A stretch of 64,000 nucleotides of DNA from Streptomyces sp. NBC_00390 (GCF_036057275.1 NZ_CP107945.1:1674001-1738000), one strand, 5' to 3'. Counted from the stretch's first letter, positions 1 through 8,033 are shown. Notes: generated from the sequence alone by a model not told the origin. Numbers and translations: made by a program.

Positions 1-162
1 GAGGGTCCCCGCGAGCATGGCGGTGACGGTGACGGCGGCGACAACGGTCAGCGAGACGGTGACGGACCGGTGCCGCAGCAGCCGCAGCACGACGGCCCCG
101 AGCAGCCCGGCACCGACGGCCCCGAGGAACGCGAACAGGGCGATGAGGAGGGTGTCCCGCAT
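1..162 (-). CDS. Sensor histidine kinase, N-terminal part (runs off window)
   Basis: The reverse strand opens with ATG at 162, only 5 bases after the TGA of the response regulator, and stays open to the window edge for 54 codons. The visible protein starts MRDTLLIALFAFLGAVGAGL, a hydrophobic segment, then a basic LRLLRHR turn and a second hydrophobic segment. That fits the two-helix membrane anchor of a sensor kinase. Its place directly behind an OmpR-type regulator makes a cognate histidine kinase the best guess, but no kinase motif (H-box, N, G1) lies inside the window, so the function is inferred from position and topology only. Confidence 0.6.
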   Translation of the reverse strand, partial: MRDTLLIALFAFLGAVGAGLLGAVVLRLLRHRSVTVSLTVVAAVTVTAMLAGTL

Positions 163-167
163 GATGA

Positions 168-1322
168 TCAGCCCTCTCCCCGCGCGCCGCGCCCTTCGGG
201 ATCCGGTCCGCCCGGCCCGGCAGGGACGGCGCCCCCCGACGCCGTGGACCCAGTGGACCCATACGGGGCGGCCCCGCCCGAAGGCCCTGACGGCGCATCA
301 CCGTGCGACGCATGCCCGGCTGAGGACGCCGCCGGATCACCGCCGGTCACACCTGCGGGCCGCGCTCCGCCGGACCGCGTACCGGACCCGGGCCGCGGGG
401 CGGCTCGGGTGCCGGCTCCGGGACGTACCCGACCGGACGGCATGCCCCTGGCATCTCGTCCGCCCCCCACGGTGCCGGGGTGCTGGTCCCCCGGCGGCGC
501 ATGGCCCTGCGGCGGCTCGTCGCCCGGCACGACGCCGGACCGCGCCTGGCCGGACCCGGGCCGCGTCCCGGCCGCCGGTGGTGCGGGTTCCGGCCGTGCC
601 CCGGCCGGTGTCTTCGCCGGTTCCTCGTCGTCCGGGACGTCGAACCGGTAGCCGACCCCCCACACCGTCTGGATCAGCCTCGGACGGGCCGGGTCGTCCT
701 CGATCTTGCCGCGCAGGCGGCGCACATGGACCGTGACCGTCGACAGGTCACCGAACTCCCAGCCCCACACCTCCTGCATCAGCCTCTCCCTGCCGATCGC
801 CTCCCCCGGGTGCCGTATCAGATGCGCCAGCAGGTCGAACTCCCGCAGTGTCAGGGCAAGTTCGCGGCCGTCCTTGACCGCGCGCCGGGCCGCCGGGTCC
901 AGCACGATGCCCGCCGCGGACAGCTCGGGCCCCGGCCGCCGCTCCCCCGTGCCGCCGGCGCCCCTGCGCAGCACGGACTCCACCCGCAGCACCAGCTCGC
1001 GGGGGCTGAACGGCTTGGTCACATAGTCGTCCGCCCCTATTTCGAGCCCGAGGATCCGGTCGTCCTCGTCGCCGCGCGCCGTCAGCATGATCACCGGTAC
1101 GCGGCCGAGCTCGCCGGTCCGGAGCCTGCGGCAGACCTCCAGGCCGTCCATGCCCGGCAGCATCAGGTCGAGCACGACCAGGTCGGGCCGTCGTCCGGCA
1201 GCGAGCCTGAGCGCCTGCGGCCCGTCCGCCGCCCGGTCCACGGTGAAACCCGCGCGCTCCAGATATCCGGTGACCACTTCGGCAACTGTCGGGTCGTCGT
1301 CGACAACCAGGATGTTGTGCAT
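168..1322 (-). CDS. OmpR/PhoB-family response regulator with long disordered C-terminal tail
   Basis: 384 residues. The receiver domain (about 1-120) has the acidic pair D8/D9, phosphoacceptor D52 in VVLDLMLPG and K103 in TKPFSP. A winged-helix output domain (about 135-230) follows, with the family signature LTLREFDLL and a terminal VWGVGYRF. OmpR regulators normally end here near residue 230. This one runs on for about 150 residues rich in Pro, Gly, Ala and Arg with no recognisable domain, which is unusual. The ATG at 1322 starts directly at MHNILVVDDD. It is translated just ahead of the partial membrane protein at 1-162, so the pair is probably a two-component system. The signal is unknown. 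Confidence 0.9.
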   Translation of the reverse strand: MHNILVVDDDPTVAEVVTGYLERAGFTVDRAADGPQALRLAAGRRPDLVVLDLMLPGMDGLEVCRRLRTGELGRVPVIMLTARGDEDDRILGLEIGADDYVTKPFSPRELVLRVESVLRRGAGGTGERRPGPELSAAGIVLDPAARRAVKDGRELALTLREFDLLAHLIRHPGEAIGRERLMQEVWGWEFGDLSTVTVHVRRLRGKIEDDPARPRLIQTVWGVGYRFDVPDDEEPAKTPAGARPEPAPPAAGTRPGSGQARSGVVPGDEPPQGHAPPGDQHPGTVGGGRDARGMPSGRVRPGAGTRAAPRPGSGTRSGGARPAGVTGGDPAASSAGHASHGDAPSGPSGGAAPYGSTGSTASGGAVPAGPGGPDPEGRGARGEG

Positions 1323-1433
1323 ACCGCAAGTCTCCTCGTCCCACCCGGCCCTCACCGCCGCACCGGGCCTTACGAATCCATGACGTCCGATTCGTTCAAG
1401 ACCGGCCGCGACGGCCCTGCCTACGGTGAGGTC

Positions 1434-1844
1434 ATGACTCCTCGACCCGACGCCATCGGCCTCGTCGTCGCCGACACGGCCGCCTCGCTCGCCTTCTACC
1501 GCCGGCTGGGACTGGACATCCCCGCCGACGCCGACACCGCTCCCCATGTCCAGCACACGCTCCCCGGCGGCCTGCGGTTGCTGTGGGACACGGAGGAGAC
1601 CGTCCGTTCGTTCGACCCCGAGTGGACCAGGCCCACGGGCGGCGACCGGATCGGGCTCTGTTTCGCCTGCGACGGTCCCGCCGAGGTGGACTCCGTCTAC
1701 GCGGGGCTGACCGAGGCCGGGTACCGGGGCCACCTCAAGCCCTGGGACGCGTTCTGGGGGCAGCGCTACGCGGTCGTGCTCGACCCCGACGGCAACGGCG
1801 TCTCGCTGTTCGCCGACGCCCCGACGGCGCCAGACGCCTCGTAG
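1434..1844 (+). CDS. VOC (glyoxalase/bleomycin-resistance fold) family protein
   Basis: 136 residues with the beta-alpha-beta-beta-beta signature of VOC proteins: a start at IGLVVADTAASLAFYRRLG, a central strand, and the C-terminal VVLDPDGNGVSLFA. One paired-module protein of the usual single-domain length. The ATG at 1434 has a GGTGAGG just upstream and reads straight into the fold, so it is preferred over longer in-frame starts. Substrate unknown; members include lyases, dioxygenases and antibiotic-binding proteins. Its 3' end overlaps the 3' end of the AraC-type gene on the other strand by 79 bases, so the two are physically locked together. Confidence 0.85.
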   Translation: MTPRPDAIGLVVADTAASLAFYRRLGLDIPADADTAPHVQHTLPGGLRLLWDTEETVRSFDPEWTRPTGGDRIGLCFACDGPAEVDSVYAGLTEAGYRGHLKPWDAFWGQRYAVVLDPDGNGVSLFADAPTAPDAS

Positions 1845-2545
1845 TCGCCGAGCGTCATCCCGGCCAGCGCTCGCATCTCCCGGGCGAGATGCGCCTGGTC
1901 CGCGCAGCCTGCGCGGAGTGCGGCCGCCGCGTACGGAACGCCCCGGCGCACCAGGGCCAGGGCCCGCTGCAGCCGCAGGATGCGGGCCAACGTCTTGGGG
2001 CCGTACCCGAAGGCGTCGAGCGAACGCCGGTGCAGCTGCCGGGCGCCGAGCCCGGCGGCGTCCGCCGCCCCGGCGACCGTGCCGCCGGCGTCGAGGTGCC
2101 GTACGACCGCTGCCAGACGGGGGTCCGCCGGCCCGGCGGCGTCCGCCTGCCACAAGGCCACGGCCTCGAGCTCGGCAAGCTGGTCGCCGGCGCCCGCGAT
2201 CCGCTCGGCGAGCCGGCGAGCCTCGGCGTCGCCCCACAGATCGGCGAGCTCGACCCGCTGGTCGCGCAGCTCGTGCGCCGGTACGCCCAGATACCCGGGC
2301 GCGGCTCCGGGTGCGAAACGCACCCCTGCCCAGGCGGTCCCGGGCGGACTGCCGGGCCGGTGCGCGCGAGTGTCGGGCCCCGCGACCAGGAGCCGGCCTC
2401 CGGACCACAGCAGGTCCATGCAGCCGTCGGGCAGCACGGGCTGTTCGAAGGCGGGAGGTACGCGGGACCCGGTGCCGGAGGGCGCGCCGGTGGTCCGCGA
2501 CCATACGACGGCCCCGTCCAGCAGGGACGGCCGTTCCTCGTACAT
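1766..2545 (-). CDS. AraC-family transcriptional regulator
   Basis: 259 residues. The N-terminal part carries the motif PDGCMDLLW and is a ligand-binding-like domain. The C-terminal third has the tandem helix-turn-helix of AraC proteins: AADAAGLGARQLHRR, then FGYGPKTLARILRLQRAL, and ADQAHLAREMRALAGMTLGDY. It converges on the VOC gene with a 79-base antisense overlap, so it may control that gene or respond to its substrate; this is inference. Last residues after GDY are Ser/Ala-rich and lie inside the overlap. Confidence 0.88.
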   Translation of the reverse strand: MYEERPSLLDGAVVWSRTTGAPSGTGSRVPPAFEQPVLPDGCMDLLWSGGRLLVAGPDTRAHRPGSPPGTAWAGVRFAPGAAPGYLGVPAHELRDQRVELADLWGDAEARRLAERIAGAGDQLAELEAVALWQADAAGPADPRLAAVVRHLDAGGTVAGAADAAGLGARQLHRRSLDAFGYGPKTLARILRLQRALALVRRGVPYAAAALRAGCADQAHLAREMRALAGMTLGDYEASGAVGASANSETPLPSGSSTTA

Positions 2546-2581
2546 ACCGGTGAGGCTACTCCCGGGGGCTGCTCCGGTGGC

Positions 2582-3751
2582 CTACTCCCGGTTGTTGTGG
2601 TGGGGGTCCTTCTCGCGGCCGTTGTCCCGGCCCGTGTGCAGGCGCGACTTCACATCGTCCGGGGGCAGGAACTTCGACCACCGCTCGGGGAACTCGGACG
2701 GCATGTCCCCGCCACCCTCGTCCCCGTCGTCATCGTCATCGTCGTCCTCGAAGGCGTGCGCAGTCCTGGCCTGGGCCAGCAGCGCCGCCGCGTTCTCGGC
2801 CCGCAACCGCTCGTTGGCCGCGCGGGCCGCGGCGGTGGCCACGGACGGCCAGACCCGGTCGATCGCCGCGTTGACCGCGGCGCCGACGAGGACCGCGAAA
2901 GCGGAGATCCCTATCCACAGCAGGAAAGCGATGGGCGCGGCGAGCGAGCCGTAGATCGTCGGTCCCTCGACGGTGCTGGTGAGGTAGATCCGCAGCAGGA
3001 AGCTGCCCAGGAACCACATCCCGAGGGCCACCAGCGCGCCGGGGATGTCCTCCACCCAGGGTGACCGCACGGGCACGGACACGTGATAGAGCGTGGTGAG
3101 GAAGGCGATGGACAACAGAATCACCACCGGCCAGTACAGGACGGCTACCACTTCCGCGCCCCAGGGCATGAACTCCACGACCCGGTCGGGGCCGACCACC
3201 GCGAGCGGCAGCACGACCGCGCCGATCAGCAGGGCGATGATGTAGAGCAGGAAGGCCAGCAGCCTGGTGGCGACGATGCCGCGCTGTCCGTCCAGGCCGT
3301 ACATGACGGTGATGGTGTCGATGAAGACATTGACCGCGCGGGAGCCGGACCACAGGGCGATGGCGAAACCGATGGAGATGATGTCGGGGCGGCCGCCGTG
3401 CGTGACGTCCTCGAGCAGGGGCTTGGCGATGTCGTTGACGCCCCGCTCGGACAGGACCGTACCGACCGCGCTGAGGATGTTCTCCTCGATGGAGGCGACG
3501 GTGGTGGTGTCGGTCCAGTTGTCGATGTAGCCGAGCAGGCCGAGCAGGCCGAGCATCAGCGGCGGCACGGACAGCAGAGTGAAGAACGCCGCCTCGGCGG
3601 CGAGGCCCAGGATGCGGTACTCGATGCACGAATTGACGGTGTCCTTGAGCAGCAGCCATGCCATCTTCCGCTTCGAGACGTTGCGGTAGAGGACCCGGGC
3701 CCGGTGGAGCCGGCCCGTCGGCCGGTCGGGTGTTTCGTTTGCTGCCTGCAC
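2582..3751 (-). CDS. YihY/BrkB-family integral membrane protein
   Basis: 389 residues. A short cytoplasmic N-terminus is followed by about six membrane helices (for example AAFFTLLSVPPLMLGLLGLL, LLAFLLYIIALLIGAVVLPL, AFLLWIGISAFAVLVGAAVN). The family motifs near AAFFTLLSVPP and around the helix-4 proline are present. The C-terminal about 90 residues are soluble and contain a run of eight aspartates followed by GDEGGGD, an acidic tail. Family function is poorly known: members were once called ribonuclease BN or virulence factor BrkB. The GTG start at 3751 is odd because its first base is the last G of a perfect AAGGAGG, leaving no spacer; no better start is close by. Confidence 0.85.
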   Translation of the reverse strand: MQAANETPDRPTGRLHRARVLYRNVSKRKMAWLLLKDTVNSCIEYRILGLAAEAAFFTLLSVPPLMLGLLGLLGYIDNWTDTTTVASIEENILSAVGTVLSERGVNDIAKPLLEDVTHGGRPDIISIGFAIALWSGSRAVNVFIDTITVMYGLDGQRGIVATRLLAFLLYIIALLIGAVVLPLAVVGPDRVVEFMPWGAEVVAVLYWPVVILLSIAFLTTLYHVSVPVRSPWVEDIPGALVALGMWFLGSFLLRIYLTSTVEGPTIYGSLAAPIAFLLWIGISAFAVLVGAAVNAAIDRVWPSVATAAARAANERLRAENAAALLAQARTAHAFEDDDDDDDGDEGGGDMPSEFPERWSKFLPPDDVKSRLHTGRDNGREKDPHHNNRE

Positions 3752-3762
3752 CTCCTTACCGT
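3733..3762 (+). promoter_or_regulatory. Candidate leaderless promoter for the AidB-like gene
   Basis: TTTCGT (3733-3738) and TACCGT (3757-3762) are 18 bases apart, and the second box ends 6 bases before the ATG at 3769. No ribosome-binding site lies in front of that ATG. This geometry puts the transcript start at or next to the start codon, a common arrangement in Streptomyces. The same bases read on the other strand contain the AAGGAGG and GTG of the BrkB gene, so the divergent genes share this short region. Confidence 0.45.
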
Positions 3763-3768
3763 ATCGGC

Positions 3769-5403
3769 ATGGCAGGCACCACCCACACAGTGACCAATCA
3801 GCCCCCGCCCCTGGTGGGGTACGACGTCTTCACGGCCGACCGGGCGCTGCTGGAGGCGGTCGAGCGGCATGTGGCACCCGGACTGCTCCAGGAGGTACGG
3901 GAGGAGCTCTCGGGCCTCGGCCGGTCCGCCGGCTCCGCTCAGGCGCAGGCCTGGGGGGTGCAGGCCAATGACCATCCCCCGAAACTGCGCACCCATGACC
4001 GCTATGGAAACCGTGTCGACGAGGTGGAATTCCATCCCGCCTGGCACCGGCTGCTGGGCAAGGCGGTCACCTCGGGTCTGGTGAACGCCTGGGGCAGGCC
4101 CGGCGGGCATGTCCGGCGCACCGCCGGATTCCTGGTGTGGTCGCAGACGGAGGCCGGGCACGGCTGCCCTGTGTCGATGACCCACGCCGCGGTGCCGGCG
4201 CTGCGCACCGATCCGGCCCTGGCGGCCGAGTGGGAGCCCCGGCTGACCTCGCATGTGTACGACCCCGCACTGCGGCCCCCCGCACTGAAGACCGGCGTCC
4301 TGTTCGGGATGGGGATGACCGAGAAGCAGGGCGGCAGCGATGTGCGCGCCAATACGACCAGGGCCGAGCCGCTGGCCGTGGAGGGCGAATATGTCCTGAC
4401 AGGCCACAAGTGGTTCTGTTCCGCCCCGATGTCCGACGGCTTCCTCGTGCTCGCCCAGGCGGCAGGAGGGCTGACCTGCTTCCTGGTGCCGCGGGTGATG
4501 CCGGACGGGGAGCGGAACGTGTTCCGCATCCAGCGACTGAAGGAGAAGCTGGGCAACCGCTCCAATGCGTCGGGCGAGGTGGAGTTCGACGGCACGTGGG
4601 CACGCCGGGTCGGTGAGGAGGGGCGCGGGGTGCGCACCATCATCGAGATGGTGGCGGCGACACGGCTGGACTGTGTCACCGGGGCGGCGGCGCTGATGCG
4701 GCAGGCGGTGGCGCAGGCGGTCCACCATGCCGCCTACCGCAGCGCGTTCGGCGGGCTGCTCATCGACAAGCCGTTGATGCGCAATGTGCTGGCCGATCTG
4801 GCGCTGGAGTCGGAGGCGGCGACGACGCTGGCGCTGCGGCTCGCGGCCGCGTACGACGCGGGCACCGAGCAGGAGCAGGCGTTCCTGCGGATCGCGGTGC
4901 CGGCGGCCAAGTACTGGGTGACCAAGCGGTGCACACCGGTGGTCACCGAGGCGCTGGAATGTCTGGGCGGCAACGGCTACGTCGAGGAGTCGGGCATGCC
5001 GCGCCTGCTGCGGGAGGCGCCGCTGAACTCGATCTGGGAGGGCTCGGGCAATGTGCAGGCACTGGACGTGCTGCGTGCGCTGCAGAGGGAGCCGGCCGCG
5101 CTGAACGCGTATCTGACCGAGGTCGGCCGGGCGCGCGGCGCCGATCACCGACTGGACAGGGCGATCAAGGCGCTGCTGACCGAACTTGCCGATCTGAACG
5201 GCATCGAGGCACGGGCACGCCGGGTGGTGGAGCGTATGGCGGTGGTGCTGCAGGGCTCGCTGCTGGTGCGCTGGGCGCCGCCCGAGGTCGCCGACGCGTT
5301 CTGTGCGTCGCGGCTGGGCGGTGACTGGGGAGCGGCGTTCGGCACACTGCCCCACCCGCTCGATCTGGTGCCGGTCGTCGAGCGGGCGCGCGCCGTCGTA
5401 TGA
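3769..5403 (+). CDS. AidB-like acyl-CoA dehydrogenase
   Basis: 544 residues, close to E. coli AidB (541) and longer than ordinary acyl-CoA dehydrogenases (about 380). It has the AidB-type flavin region GMTEKQGGSDVRANTTRAEP, the LKEKLGNRSNASGEVEF block, and the C-terminal LGGNGYVEESGMPRLLREAP and NSIWEGSGNV. AidB is a flavoprotein of the alkylation response that binds DNA and has weak isovaleryl-CoA dehydrogenase activity. Whether this copy acts in DNA protection or on an acyl-CoA cannot be read from the sequence. The ATG at 3769 is preferred because it follows a leaderless-type promoter box; an in-frame ATG 111 bases upstream lies inside the BrkB gene. A strong terminator follows at 5428-5469. 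Confidence 0.88.
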   Translation: MAGTTHTVTNQPPPLVGYDVFTADRALLEAVERHVAPGLLQEVREELSGLGRSAGSAQAQAWGVQANDHPPKLRTHDRYGNRVDEVEFHPAWHRLLGKAVTSGLVNAWGRPGGHVRRTAGFLVWSQTEAGHGCPVSMTHAAVPALRTDPALAAEWEPRLTSHVYDPALRPPALKTGVLFGMGMTEKQGGSDVRANTTRAEPLAVEGEYVLTGHKWFCSAPMSDGFLVLAQAAGGLTCFLVPRVMPDGERNVFRIQRLKEKLGNRSNASGEVEFDGTWARRVGEEGRGVRTIIEMVAATRLDCVTGAAALMRQAVAQAVHHAAYRSAFGGLLIDKPLMRNVLADLALESEAATTLALRLAAAYDAGTEQEQAFLRIAVPAAKYWVTKRCTPVVTEALECLGGNGYVEESGMPRLLREAPLNSIWEGSGNVQALDVLRALQREPAALNAYLTEVGRARGADHRLDRAIKALLTELADLNGIEARARRVVERMAVVLQGSLLVRWAPPEVADAFCASRLGGDWGAAFGTLPHPLDLVPVVERARAVV

Positions 5404-5427
5404 CGGACCGATCGCGCCGCTGACGAC

Positions 5428-5469
5428 CGTGCGGGGTGGTGCTGCGCCGACACGGCACCACCCCGCACG
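5428..5469 (+). terminator. Strong hairpin terminator after the AidB-like gene
   Basis: Two perfectly complementary 15-base arms (5428-5442 and 5455-5469, CGTGCGGGGTGGTGC and its complement) flank a 12-base loop, 24 bases after the stop codon. There is no T-run, as is usual for Streptomyces terminators. Confidence 0.75.
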
Positions 5470-5558
5470 CTGCCATGCGCACCGCAGTGCGGCGCACGGC
5501 ACTCCGGCGAACCGGTGTTCCGTCACCTTCGTACACCCGCACGCCCGTTCGCGAGGGT

Positions 5559-5572
5559 TGCAAAGGGTTGCA
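5559..5572. promoter_or_regulatory. Inverted/direct repeat TGCAA-AGGG-TTGCA upstream of GAF regulator
   Basis: TGCAA (5559-5563) and TTGCA (5568-5572) form an inverted repeat around AGGG, and GGGTTGCA also occurs twice in tandem here. It lies about 100 bases before the regulator's GTG start, in an intergenic region that otherwise shows only the terminator. It could be an operator for the GAF-domain protein itself. Confidence 0.35.
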
Positions 5573-5669
5573 TCTTTGTGGGGCATATCCCAGCGCGTCG
5601 GCGGCCCGCAGGGGACGATGGGCTGGCCGCCCCCGCATCCGGCCGCTGACGTCGCCGTAGGAGGACCCG

Positions 5670-6956
5670 GTGCAGAACTCATCCCTCGACCTGGCCAGGC
5701 TCGCCGCCATGGACACCGTCGAGGCCACCCGGCTGCTGAAGGGCGTGCGGGACGCCGCCCTCTCGGGCCGCAGACCGGCGGTCGGCCCGCGGGCGGACAT
5801 CAGCGAGTCCTGGGAGCGGATGCTGCGCAACGGCCTGGACCCCGACCGGGACCAGCGGGCCGGGGTGCTGCCGCTGGAGGAGATCGAGCGGCGCCGGCTC
5901 ACCTCGCCGCTGGTGGAAGTGCTTCCGGTGCTGCGCGAGAGTCTGGTGTCCATTGCCGAGGCGGCCCAGCACATCATGGTGGTGGCGGACACCGAGGGGC
6001 GGCTGCTGTGGCGCGAGGGCAGCGCTGCGGTGCTGCGCAAGGGCGACTCGCACGGCTTCGTCCTGGGCGCGGACTGGAACGAGGGGCTGGTCGGGACGAA
6101 CGGCGTCGGCACCCCGCTGGTGACCCGGCGGCCGGTCCAGGTGCACTCCGCCGAGCACTTCGTCTCCAGCCACCACACCTGGACGTGTGCGGGCGCCCCG
6201 ATCACCGACCCCCGGGACGGCAGGCTGATCGGGGTCGTCGACATCAGCGGGCCGCTGTCCACGATGCATCCGGCCACGCTCACCCTGGTGACCTCGATCG
6301 CCCGGCTCGCGGAAGCCGAGCTGCGCAACCGCCACTTCGCCTCGCTGGACCGGTTACGCACGGTCGCCGCGCCGCTGCTGGCACGGCTGACCGGGCGGGC
6401 GCTGGCCGTGGACGTGAACGGCTGGCCGGCCGCGGTGATCCGGACGGCGCCCTCGGGACGGCTGTCGCTGCCGAAGGCGGTACGGGCCGGGCGGCTGTGG
6501 CTGCCCTCGCTCGGGATGTGCACGGTCGAGCCGCTGCCCGGCGGCTGGCTGGTACGGGCGGACGAGGAGAATGCCGAGCCGGTCGCGGCGGGGCGGGTGG
6601 TGCTGGATCTGAGCCGGCCCCGGCAGCCGTCCGTGACGGTCCACGGGACCTCGGGCAGCTGGGCGCACGAACTGAGTCCACGCCATGCCGAGCTGCTGTA
6701 TTTCCTGGCGCGGCACCCGGACGGGCGGACGGCGGCCCAGCTGGCGCAGGACGTCTTCGAGGATCCGACGCGCACGGTGACCGTACGGGCGGAGATGTCG
6801 CGGCTCCGCCGCCATCTGGCGCAGATCCTGGCCCACCGGCCCTACCGCTTCGCCGAGGAGATCGAGGTGGAGCTGATCGGCCCGGAGCACCCGGGCGATC
6901 TGCTGCCGCACTCGACGGCTCCGGCGGTGCGAGGGGCCCGGCGGGGCCGGGTCTGA
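5670..6956 (+). CDS. GAF-domain transcriptional regulator (AcoR-like sensor without sigma-54 domain)
   Basis: 428 residues. The N-terminal third resembles the sensor part of AcoR-type regulators (ESWERMLRNGLDPDR, then a GAF domain with GADWNEGLVGTNGVGT and ITDPRDGRLIGVVDISGPLS). No AAA+ domain follows. The C-terminus (about 330-415) looks like a winged helix (LSPRHAELLYFLARHPDGRT and EMSRLRRHL) and probably binds DNA. The GTG at 5670 has GGAGGA 5 bases upstream. Codon 229 (6354-6356, Leu) is TTA, the codon read by the bldA tRNA in Streptomyces, so translation may be tied to development. In related strains such proteins control aldehyde/alcohol dehydrogenase genes, but no target is adjacent here. 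Confidence 0.82.
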   Translation: MQNSSLDLARLAAMDTVEATRLLKGVRDAALSGRRPAVGPRADISESWERMLRNGLDPDRDQRAGVLPLEEIERRRLTSPLVEVLPVLRESLVSIAEAAQHIMVVADTEGRLLWREGSAAVLRKGDSHGFVLGADWNEGLVGTNGVGTPLVTRRPVQVHSAEHFVSSHHTWTCAGAPITDPRDGRLIGVVDISGPLSTMHPATLTLVTSIARLAEAELRNRHFASLDRLRTVAAPLLARLTGRALAVDVNGWPAAVIRTAPSGRLSLPKAVRAGRLWLPSLGMCTVEPLPGGWLVRADEENAEPVAAGRVVLDLSRPRQPSVTVHGTSGSWAHELSPRHAELLYFLARHPDGRTAAQLAQDVFEDPTRTVTVRAEMSRLRRHLAQILAHRPYRFAEEIEVELIGPEHPGDLLPHSTAPAVRGARRGRV

Positions 6957-7054
6957 GGCACACCGGCAGCCCGGCGGGGCCGGTCCGAGGACACACCGTC
7001 GGTCGGGCGGGGGGCCTGGGCGGTGCAGCGGGCCGCCCGGCGAGCCCGGGCCCG

Positions 7055-7138
7055 GGCCACCGGCGGTCCGGCGGGTCCGTCCTGAGCGGTGGAGGCAGAG
7101 GCCGGAAGGACCGGTCCGGCCACCGGCGGTCCGGCGGG
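7055..7138 (+). repeat. 21-base perfect direct repeat in GC-rich spacer
   Basis: The 21 bases at 7055-7075 (beginning GGCCACCGGCGG) recur exactly at 7118-7138, 63 bases apart. The whole spacer 6957-7186 is built from GGTCCGGCGG-like units such as CCGGCGGGGCCGG, and no gene is visible in it. Confidence 0.8.
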
Positions 7139-7186
7139 GCGGACCTGGACTCCGTCTTCTGAAGCGGGCGTGATTCCCTGGCTGGT

Positions 7187-7753
7187 ATGAGCATCACTGT
7201 GACGACCTGGTCCCTGGAGCAGACCTCGCCCGCGGATCTGCGCCCGGCGGCCGAGCCCGGGGACGATGTCCGGATCGTGCGGGCCGAGGTCCCCTCGCCG
7301 GAGTTCAGCCGTTTTCTGTATACGGCCGTGGGCGGCGACATCCACTGGACCGACCGGCTCGCCATGACGTACGCCGAGTGGCAGGAGTGGCTCGGGCGGC
7401 CGGGCGTGGAGACCTGGGTGGCCTACGAGAAGGGGACCCCGGCCGGCTATGTGGAGCTTCAGGCGCAGGACGGCGGGTCGGTGGAGATCGTCTACTTCGG
7501 GCTGATCCCGGCGTTCCGCGGCCGCCGGATCGGCGGACACCTGCTGTCGTATGCGACGGCGCGCGCGTGGGACCTGGCAGAGCGGTGGCCCGAGCTGCCG
7601 CCGACCAAGCGGGTGTGGCTGCACACCTGCTCCAAGGACGGCCCGCACGCCATGGACAACTATCTGCGCCGTGGCTTCACGCTCTTCGACACGAAGGCCG
7701 AGGAGGAGCCGGAGACGGCGGCCCCTGGCCCCTGGCCGGGCGCCGGAGTCTGA
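7187..7753 (+). CDS. GNAT-family N-acetyltransferase
   Basis: 188 residues. The GNAT core is clear: GYVELQAQDG and EIVYFGLIPAFRGRRIGGHL, in which RGRRIG is the acetyl-CoA pyrophosphate-binding loop (motif A), followed by VWLHTCSKDGPHAMDNYLRRGF (motif B). The substrate cannot be told. The ATG at 7187 has no ribosome-binding site, so the message may be leaderless. The last 15 residues are Pro/Glu-rich and probably flexible. Confidence 0.88.
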   Translation: MSITVTTWSLEQTSPADLRPAAEPGDDVRIVRAEVPSPEFSRFLYTAVGGDIHWTDRLAMTYAEWQEWLGRPGVETWVAYEKGTPAGYVELQAQDGGSVEIVYFGLIPAFRGRRIGGHLLSYATARAWDLAERWPELPPTKRVWLHTCSKDGPHAMDNYLRRGFTLFDTKAEEEPETAAPGPWPGAGV

Positions 7754-7802
7754 CAACGATCCGGCCTCGTCCCGGGCCGCCCCCGATCAAGGTGCGTGAC
7801 CC

Positions 7803-7874
7803 GGGACACATTGTCTCGCGATACGGGACATCTCTGTCCACATGATGGACGAAGCTGGACTGGGTCCAAAGTCC
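7803..7874. promoter_or_regulatory. Cluster of three short dyads upstream of the sulfur operon leader
   Basis: Three inverted repeats stand in a row: GACA-CAT-TGTC (7805-7815), GGACA-TCTC-TGTCC (7826-7839) and GGACT-8 bases-AGTCC (7857-7874). They lie 17-90 bases ahead of the leader-peptide ATG at 7892. The first two share a GGACA/TGTC half-site and are spaced two helical turns apart (about 21 bases). This looks like the binding region of a regulator of the sulfur operon; which regulator is unknown. Confidence 0.45.
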
Positions 7875-7891
7875 CGTGACACGCTTCCGTC

Positions 7892-7975
7892 ATGTCTGGA
7901 ACTGGAATTGCCTTGGTGAGTCGGCGGCACGTCGACCTCGGCCGCATGTCCAGCGCCATCTGTCCGGCCTGCTGA
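7892..7975 (+). CDS. Putative cysteine-rich leader peptide (attenuator) of sulfur operon
   Basis: A 27-codon ORF starting MSGTGIALVSRR and ending with ICPAC then TGA. The middle part (RRHVDLGRMSSAIC) resembles short leader peptides annotated in front of Streptomyces genes, several with Cys near the C-terminus. Two Cys codons (TGT, TGC) lie in the last four codons. By analogy with cysteine-responsive leader peptides reported upstream of sulfur genes in mycobacteria, ribosome stalling here at low cysteine could change folding of the following RNA and raise expression of the sulfite reductase gene 116 bases downstream. No ribosome-binding site precedes it, so it may be leaderless. Its length and position are seen; the attenuation role is inferred. 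Confidence 0.65.
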   Translation: MSGTGIALVSRRHVDLGRMSSAICPAC

Positions 7976-8033
7976 CAGCCCAGCACCGCCGCACTTCTTC
8001 TGATTTTCGCCCCGCCCTGCGCATCGTCGCGCC

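Noticed and set aside
70..651. Plus-strand Pro-rich ORF opposite the response-regulator tail
   Set aside because: It is the antisense of the Pro/Gly-rich tail, and its start has no ribosome-binding site.
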